Below, one piece after another: positions 59,742 to 64,000 of a DNA stretch of 64,000 nt. Location: NCBI GenBank assembly GCA_040772005.1, contig JAXGYZ010000010.1, forward strand, positions 1-64,000. The letters are read 5' to 3'. This stretch comes from MWBF01 sp040772005. Its GTDB lineage: Bacteria; Chloroflexota; Anaerolineae; CG2-30-64-16. Position 1 is the stretch's first letter. Each line of letters opens with the position of its first letter. The translations under genes were made by a program, and so were the position numbers. The notes beneath the pieces are model-generated. The model saw nothing but the letters and a program-made list of their open reading frames with translations. It had not been told where the DNA came from and made no database searches.

Positions 59742-61667
59742 TTACTGCTTGAGCCCCTGCATCTGGATGCCCTCGATGAACTGGCGCTGGGCCAGGACGA
59801 AGATGATGACCATCGGCAGCAGCGTGAGCACCGAACCGGCCAGGATGCGGTCGTAGTAGCCGGCGGAGCGGGCATACTGCTGGTTGAAGGTGTTCATCGC
59901 CAGCGTGATGGTGTAGTGTTGCTGCCGCGAGACGTAAATCAGCGGGTCGAGGAAGCTGTTCCAGGTCCACCAGAAGGTGAAGATAGCGATGGTTGCGAGC
60001 GCGGGCCGGCTCAGCGGCAGGATCACCCGTGTCAGGATCTGCAGGCGGCCCGCGCCGTCGAGCGTCGCGGCCTCATCCAGGTCGAGCGGGATGGTCATGA
60101 AGAACTGGCGCAGCACGAAGATGAGGAACGCGTTGCCGAAGAACGAGCGCACCCACAGGGGCACCATCGTGCCGAGCAGCCCCAGGTCCCGGAAGATGAT
60201 GTAGGTGGGCAGGGTGATGATGGTGTACGGCACCATCATTGTGCCCAGTAGCACCAGGAACAGCACGTCCTTGCCCGGCGCGCGCAGCCGTGCAAAGCCG
60301 TAGGCCACCAGTACGCACGAAATGAGGTGGCCGAGGGTGTTCATCACGACCAGGAAGCCCGAGTTGAGGAAGAAGCGCCAGAACGGCACGCCCGATAATT
60401 TCAGGTTGATGACCCGGCGGTAGCCGTCGAAGTTGAGCCGGAAGCGAACCGAACGTTCCAGCATATCCGGCCGTACATCGTACGCCGCGGTGACCTTGTC
60501 CGCGGGCACGATCAGCGCCATCTCCTGGATGTCGCCCACGAGCGCCATCGGCACGGTCTCGCCCGCCGCGGTGACGAAGTCCTCCTTGACGCGGTAGGTG
60601 ATGGCTCCGCGGTTGACGCTGCCCGGCTCGATCAGGTCCGCGATGGGGCCCGCAGTGAGTGCCTGCATCTTGGATGCGGGCAGCACCAGCGCCTCGTCCG
60701 AGCCGGGGATGAGCACCGCAACCTCGAAGGGCGCGCTGCCATCGGGCGGGGTGTACTGGCGCATGTTGATGTTGATGCCGTTGAACTGCCGGACGGTCCG
60801 CTCTGTGCCGAGCTGCGCGATCTTCGCATTGATGCCGTGCTCCGCAACGATGCTCTGTGGGACGAGGGGCTGCCAGTTCTCCTGCACGATGTTGGCCGCG
60901 CGGAAGTCCGGGTCTTCGCCCTCCACCTGATACATGGCGAGTTCCGTCCCGCCCAACGGGACGAACTCCCTCTCGCCCAGCCGGTCGGCCTGGATGAGGC
61001 GGGCATCCTGCGCGATCGTGGGCGGTCCCACGACCCACAACTCGCTCTCCGGCCCGATGGCCAGCGCCAGTCGTCCATCGGCCAGCCGCCGGCCGTCGAG
61101 TTCGTGTCCGGCCACCTGGACCTTCTCGCGCGGGCCGCGGTTGGCCAGGTCGAGCGGGTACTGCGACAGCGCGGGCCGCAGGTCATCCAGCCGCGCGACC
61201 AGCAGGTTATTGGCCTCAGCCGGGTCGCGCGCCAGGGCCACGACCTGCTCAGTTGCGCCTCCGGGTGTACGCTGCTCGCGCAGATTGACCGTGATAGCGT
61301 CCAGGTCGCCGGGCACAGCATCCGTCAGCTCATCTCTCGGCACCGATGCGACCGCTGCCAGCTTCTCCAGCTCCACGATGGCGGTGTAGCGCCGCACGCC
61401 GATCTGGATGACCTCTGTCTTCTGGCCGTCTCCGAGCGGGGCGCGCCACAGGAGCAGCGCACGGCCGGTGTTCCCGGCGGGCGTGGTGTTCCAGTGGCGC
61501 GGCAGCCAGATGACCGGGTCGGCGTCGATCTGCCACCCGGGCTGCAGGCTGCCGTTCAGCAGCCACAAGAGCGGCAGCAGCATGACGAGCGCCATGACGG
61601 ACAGGGCCAGGTAGCTGAGAAAGCCCCGCAGGTCGCGGCTGCGGCGAATGGAGGGCGAGGTTCTCAT
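59742..61667 (-). CDS. MalG-type ABC permease with a ~380-residue extracytoplasmic insertion (importer B)
   Basis: 641 aa, more than twice the usual 270-300. TM1 is at residues 17-38. Residues about 45-425 form a soluble, mixed alpha/beta insertion with no helix. Normal CUT1 permease sequence then resumes at WRFFLNSGFLVVMNTLGHLIS (430-450), with five more helices and the EAA loop LDLDEAATLDGAGRLQILTRVILPL (528-552). The topology puts the insertion outside the membrane, where it could contact the binding protein or the substrate. It contains two internally similar-looking parts (around 90-210 and 250-400), but no family I can name. The ATG at 61667 overlaps the MalF stop by 4 nt, so the reading frame is sound and the insertion is not a frameshift artefact. 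Confidence 0.9.
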   Translation of the reverse strand: MRTSPSIRRSRDLRGFLSYLALSVMALVMLLPLLWLLNGSLQPGWQIDADPVIWLPRHWNTTPAGNTGRALLLWRAPLGDGQKTEVIQIGVRRYTAIVELEKLAAVASVPRDELTDAVPGDLDAITVNLREQRTPGGATEQVVALARDPAEANNLLVARLDDLRPALSQYPLDLANRGPREKVQVAGHELDGRRLADGRLALAIGPESELWVVGPPTIAQDARLIQADRLGEREFVPLGGTELAMYQVEGEDPDFRAANIVQENWQPLVPQSIVAEHGINAKIAQLGTERTVRQFNGININMRQYTPPDGSAPFEVAVLIPGSDEALVLPASKMQALTAGPIADLIEPGSVNRGAITYRVKEDFVTAAGETVPMALVGDIQEMALIVPADKVTAAYDVRPDMLERSVRFRLNFDGYRRVINLKLSGVPFWRFFLNSGFLVVMNTLGHLISCVLVAYGFARLRAPGKDVLFLVLLGTMMVPYTIITLPTYIIFRDLGLLGTMVPLWVRSFFGNAFLIFVLRQFFMTIPLDLDEAATLDGAGRLQILTRVILPLSRPALATIAIFTFWWTWNSFLDPLIYVSRQQHYTITLAMNTFNQQYARSAGYYDRILAGSVLTLLPMVIIFVLAQRQFIEGIQMQGLKQ

Positions 61668-62581
61668 CTGCGCTCTCCTTCGTAATACACCCAGGCCTGG
61701 CTGGAGCGGACGACCAGCAGCGTGATCGCCATGATGATGAGGAAGAGGATCCAGCCCATCGCGGAGGCGGACCCCATCTGGATTTCGACCCAGCCGCGGT
61801 TGTACAGGTGGAGCATGTAGGTGCGCGTGGAGTCGTTCGGCCCGCCGCGCGTCATCACGTAGGGGATGTCGAACACCTGCATTGCGCCGATGATGCCCAG
61901 GACGAGATTGAGGAAGACGGTCGGGCTCAGCATCGGGAGGGTCACGTGGCGGAACTTGGCCCACTGGCCTGCGCCGTCGATCTGCGCGACCTCATAGAGC
62001 TCCTGGGGGATGCCCTTGATGCCCGCGAGATAGATGACCATCTGCGCGCCGAAGTTGAACCAGATGTTGATGAGGATGAGCGCGGGCAAGGCCCACCGGA
62101 CATCCCCCAGCCAGCGCGGGGACTCGATGCCCACCAGGGCCAGCAGTCCGGCCAGCGGCCCGGTGTCGGGCCGGAGGACATAGAACCAGGTCAGCGAGAT
62201 GGCGACCATCGGCATGACGCTGGGCATGAAGTAGATGGACCGGAAGACGTTGATGGCCTTGAGCTTTTGCGCGAGGATGAGCGCCAGCCCCAGCGCCACA
62301 ACGCTGATGCCGGGCACGCTCACCAGCGCAAAGACGAACGTGGTGCGGATGGCCCGCAGGTATTGGGGGTCCGAGAACATGCGCACGTAGTTCTCCAGCC
62401 CGATCCAAAAAGGCCGGCCCCCGATCTCGTAGCGCGTGAAGGAGTAGTAGAGGGAGCTGAGGAGGGGGTAGACCAGGAAGACGGCCAGGCCGATCAGCCA
62501 GGGTGAGATGAACAGGTAGAATTCCAGGGTCTCGCGCCGGCTGGAGATGCTGCCCTTGCGCCTGGTACGTGCTGCGCACAC
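61664..62581 (-). CDS. Carbohydrate ABC transporter permease (MalF type), importer B
   Basis: 305-aa permease with six predicted helices. ETLEFYLFISPWLIGLAVF starts the first. The EAA loop reads QELYEVAQIDGAGQWAKFRHVTLPM. I start at the GTG at 62581 because aaaggagggg lies 4 nt upstream; the frame extends to 62845, but those 88 residues come from the repeat-filled gap and the end of the binding-protein gene. It pairs with the enlarged MalG-type permease and the binding protein upstream. Confidence 0.92.
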   Translation of the reverse strand: MCAARTRRKGSISSRRETLEFYLFISPWLIGLAVFLVYPLLSSLYYSFTRYEIGGRPFWIGLENYVRMFSDPQYLRAIRTTFVFALVSVPGISVVALGLALILAQKLKAINVFRSIYFMPSVMPMVAISLTWFYVLRPDTGPLAGLLALVGIESPRWLGDVRWALPALILINIWFNFGAQMVIYLAGIKGIPQELYEVAQIDGAGQWAKFRHVTLPMLSPTVFLNLVLGIIGAMQVFDIPYVMTRGGPNDSTRTYMLHLYNRGWVEIQMGSASAMGWILFLIIMAITLLVVRSSQAWVYYEGERR

Positions 62582-62611
62582 GATGCCCCTCCTTTCTGCT
62601 CTCCGTATCCC

Positions 62612-62756
62612 CAACTGCGGAGTGCACATCCTCAAACTGCGGGCTCCGCAACCGTGCGCATCTGAGGATGCGCACTCCTCAAATTGCGGGGTCCGCATCC
62701 TCAGATGCGGGCACCGCTGGAACCATCCCGCATGTGAGGATGCTCGCTCCTCGTCG
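62612..62756. repeat. Cluster of gcatcctcagatgc hairpins in importer B
   Basis: At least two perfect hairpins: gtgcgcatc/gatgcgcac (62654-62662, 62667-62675) and ccgcatc/gatgcgg (62693-62699, 62704-62710). Degraded copies lie around 62612-62645 and 62728-62750. The same core is found between the binding-protein and permease genes of importer A. They fill the gap after the binding-protein stop. Confidence 0.75.
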
Positions 62757-64000
62757 TTATTCGATCTTCGATTCCGCCAGGCACTTGTCCGCGTCGGCGG
62801 CCAGCTTGTCCAGCTCGGCCTTGATGTCCAGGCTCGGGCCATCATCGCCGAACAGCCGCGCGAGCAGCTTGCTCGCCGGGATATCTACGCAGGTGGTGTA
62901 GAAGGGCGTCGTTCCATCATCCAGCCGGCCCTGGTACTGCACCTCGGCCAGGAACACGCTCCAGTATGGGTCCTTCTCCTGTTGCAGCTCGGCCGCAGTC
63001 GCTTTGTCGCCGGTCAGGGCCTTCAGCGCAAACACGCGTTGCCCCGGTGCAGTCGTGAGCCACTTCAGCAACTGCCAGGCCGCATCGGGGTTCTCCGACT
63101 TGCTGTTGATGCCCCAGCCCATCCACATGATGGCGGCCTCGTGCCCGCCGGGGCCGGTGGGCAGCGGGATGGCCTGCCACTGCAGGTCGGGCGAGGCGTT
63201 GAACACATCCTGGTACCAGGGGCCCCAGTACGAGCCGGAGATGGCCAGCTTGCCCTGCGAGAAGAGCTTGTCGTTGGTCATGCCGCTGGCATTGAGGTAG
63301 TTGGCGGTCGGCGCGACGTGGTATTCGTGGATGAAGTCGCGGTACCACTCCCAGGCTGCGAGGGCTGCGTCGCTGTTCAGGTAACCCGTGGTCGTCATGC
63401 CGTCATCGCTGATGGTGTGCGCGCCCCAGGAGTAGAGGAACGATTGGAACCCGCGCCACCAGCCGGTATCACCGCCCCAGAAGGGCGAGCTCGCGCCCCA
63501 CTGCACTACCTTCGTCGGGTCAAAGTCGGGGCTGGCAGCGTTGTTGCCATTCTCGTCCAGTGTGAGCTGCTGCGCGATGTCGAGGTATTCATCGTAGGTC
63601 CATCCCTCTTCCGGGACCTCGATGCCGGCCTTCTCCAGCAGGCCGGTGTTGGCATAGAACGCGCTGACGCTGTAGTCCTTGGCGATCGCGACCGGCTTGC
63701 CATCCACGAACCCGGTCTTCCACACGGATTCGAAGAAGGCTTCGTCCGGGTTGAACTCCGGGTCGTTCGCCATGATGGGCGTCAGGTCCGCCAGGTAGCC
63801 GAGCATGGCGACGCGCGGCAGGTCCGACGAGTCGAAGCCGACCAGGTCCGGTGCAGTGCCGGCAGACAGCTCGTTGAGCCGCACCGCGCGATCCTCGGGC
63901 AGCTTCACGGTCTCGGCCTTGATACAGTCGTGCGCGTCGTTGAAAGCCGCGATGACCTGGTCCCAGTATTCCTGGCGATCCGCGCTCGACCAGTCATGGA
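62757..64000 (-). CDS. Extracellular solute-binding protein, family 1 (importer B), 5' end outside the window
   Basis: The 3' portion of an ABC sugar-binding protein. The reading frame stays open through position 64000, reading WSSADRQEYWDQVIAAFNDAHD into TVKLPEDRAVRLNELSAGTAPDLVGFDSSD, which is internal family-1 binding-protein sequence. The signal peptide is therefore missing only because the window ends. The GTG at 63908 is not the true start. Later segments (NTGLLEKAGIEVPEEGWTYDEYLDIA, GKLAISGSYWGPWYQD, AAIMWMGWGINSKSENPDAAWQLLKWL) are typical. It precedes the two importer B permeases. Confidence 0.92.
   Translation of the reverse strand, partial: HDWSSADRQEYWDQVIAAFNDAHDCIKAETVKLPEDRAVRLNELSAGTAPDLVGFDSSDLPRVAMLGYLADLTPIMANDPEFNPDEAFFESVWKTGFVDGKPVAIAKDYSVSAFYANTGLLEKAGIEVPEEGWTYDEYLDIAQQLTLDENGNNAASPDFDPTKVVQWGASSPFWGGDTGWWRGFQSFLYSWGAHTISDDGMTTTGYLNSDAALAAWEWYRDFIHEYHVAPTANYLNASGMTNDKLFSQGKLAISGSYWGPWYQDVFNASPDLQWQAIPLPTGPGGHEAAIMWMGWGINSKSENPDAAWQLLKWLTTAPGQRVFALKALTGDKATAAELQQEKDPYWSVFLAEVQYQGRLDDGTTPFYTTCVDIPASKLLARLFGDDGPSLDIKAELDKLAADADKCLAESKIE

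Noticed and set aside
62582..62845. 88-residue N-terminal extension of the importer B MalF-type permease
   Set aside because: It translates the hairpin repeats and part of the upstream gene in another frame. The GTG at 62581 has a strong ribosome binding site.

Overview
This GC-rich window most likely comes from a member of the Chloroflexota, probably an Anaerolineae-like lineage. That placement is inferred from three things: a compact ffh-rpsP-khpA block, very large secreted proteins built from beta-helix, cohesin and PT-rich linker modules, and many dispersed intergenic inverted repeats. There is no rRNA to confirm it. I saw no tRNA, rRNA, CRISPR array, insertion sequence or prophage. The gene at the right edge (62757-64000) is cut by the window end.

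Layout. (1) 20-10148, mainly housekeeping: khpA, rpsP and ffh on the minus strand; a small CBM48-type protein on the plus strand; an M50 membrane protease and ftsH on the minus strand; an RNB-family exoribonuclease and a DUF2207 membrane protein on the plus strand. ffh and the CBM48 gene are divergently transcribed from promoters that appear to overlap physically. (2) 10234-34127, a minus-strand surface-protein locus. It begins with a NarL-type response regulator behind a near-consensus promoter. A receiver-like protein lacking the acidic pocket follows, translationally coupled to a small secreted cohesin-like protein. Next come an 871-aa secreted protein with an SdrD-B-like domain, a giant protein of about 5,379 aa (LamG, several beta-helices, a PKD domain nested in a cohesin-like domain, a dockerin pair and a cohesin), and a secreted protein with five cohesin-like domains. 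(3) 34417-40414, a two-gene plus-strand operon. It encodes a CHAT (caspase-like) protease fused to a STAND-like module with a broken Walker A and to C-terminal membrane helices, followed by a multidomain lipoprotein. (4) 40434-46514: a GH36 alpha-galactosidase with a LacI-type operator inside its promoter, a CopB-type copper ATPase with a His-rich N-terminus, and a membrane histidine kinase. (5) 46569-64000, a long minus-strand carbohydrate-uptake and catabolism cluster. It holds two ABC importers (solute-binding protein plus two permeases each, no ATPase subunit in the window), GH172, GH38, a URO-D-like protein, a Gfo/Idh/MocA oxidoreductase, a GPH-type symporter and a 672-aa protein of unknown function.

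How the genes fit together. The carbohydrate cluster reads as import and cytoplasmic breakdown of a mannose- and furanose-containing glycan. The surface locus could build an extracellular cohesin/dockerin assembly under two-component control. The CHAT/lipoprotein pair could be an envelope-sensing protease module. The best candidates for undescribed biology are the cohesin/dockerin surface locus, the CHAT pseudo-STAND membrane protein, and the MalG-type permease carrying a roughly 380-residue extracytoplasmic insertion.
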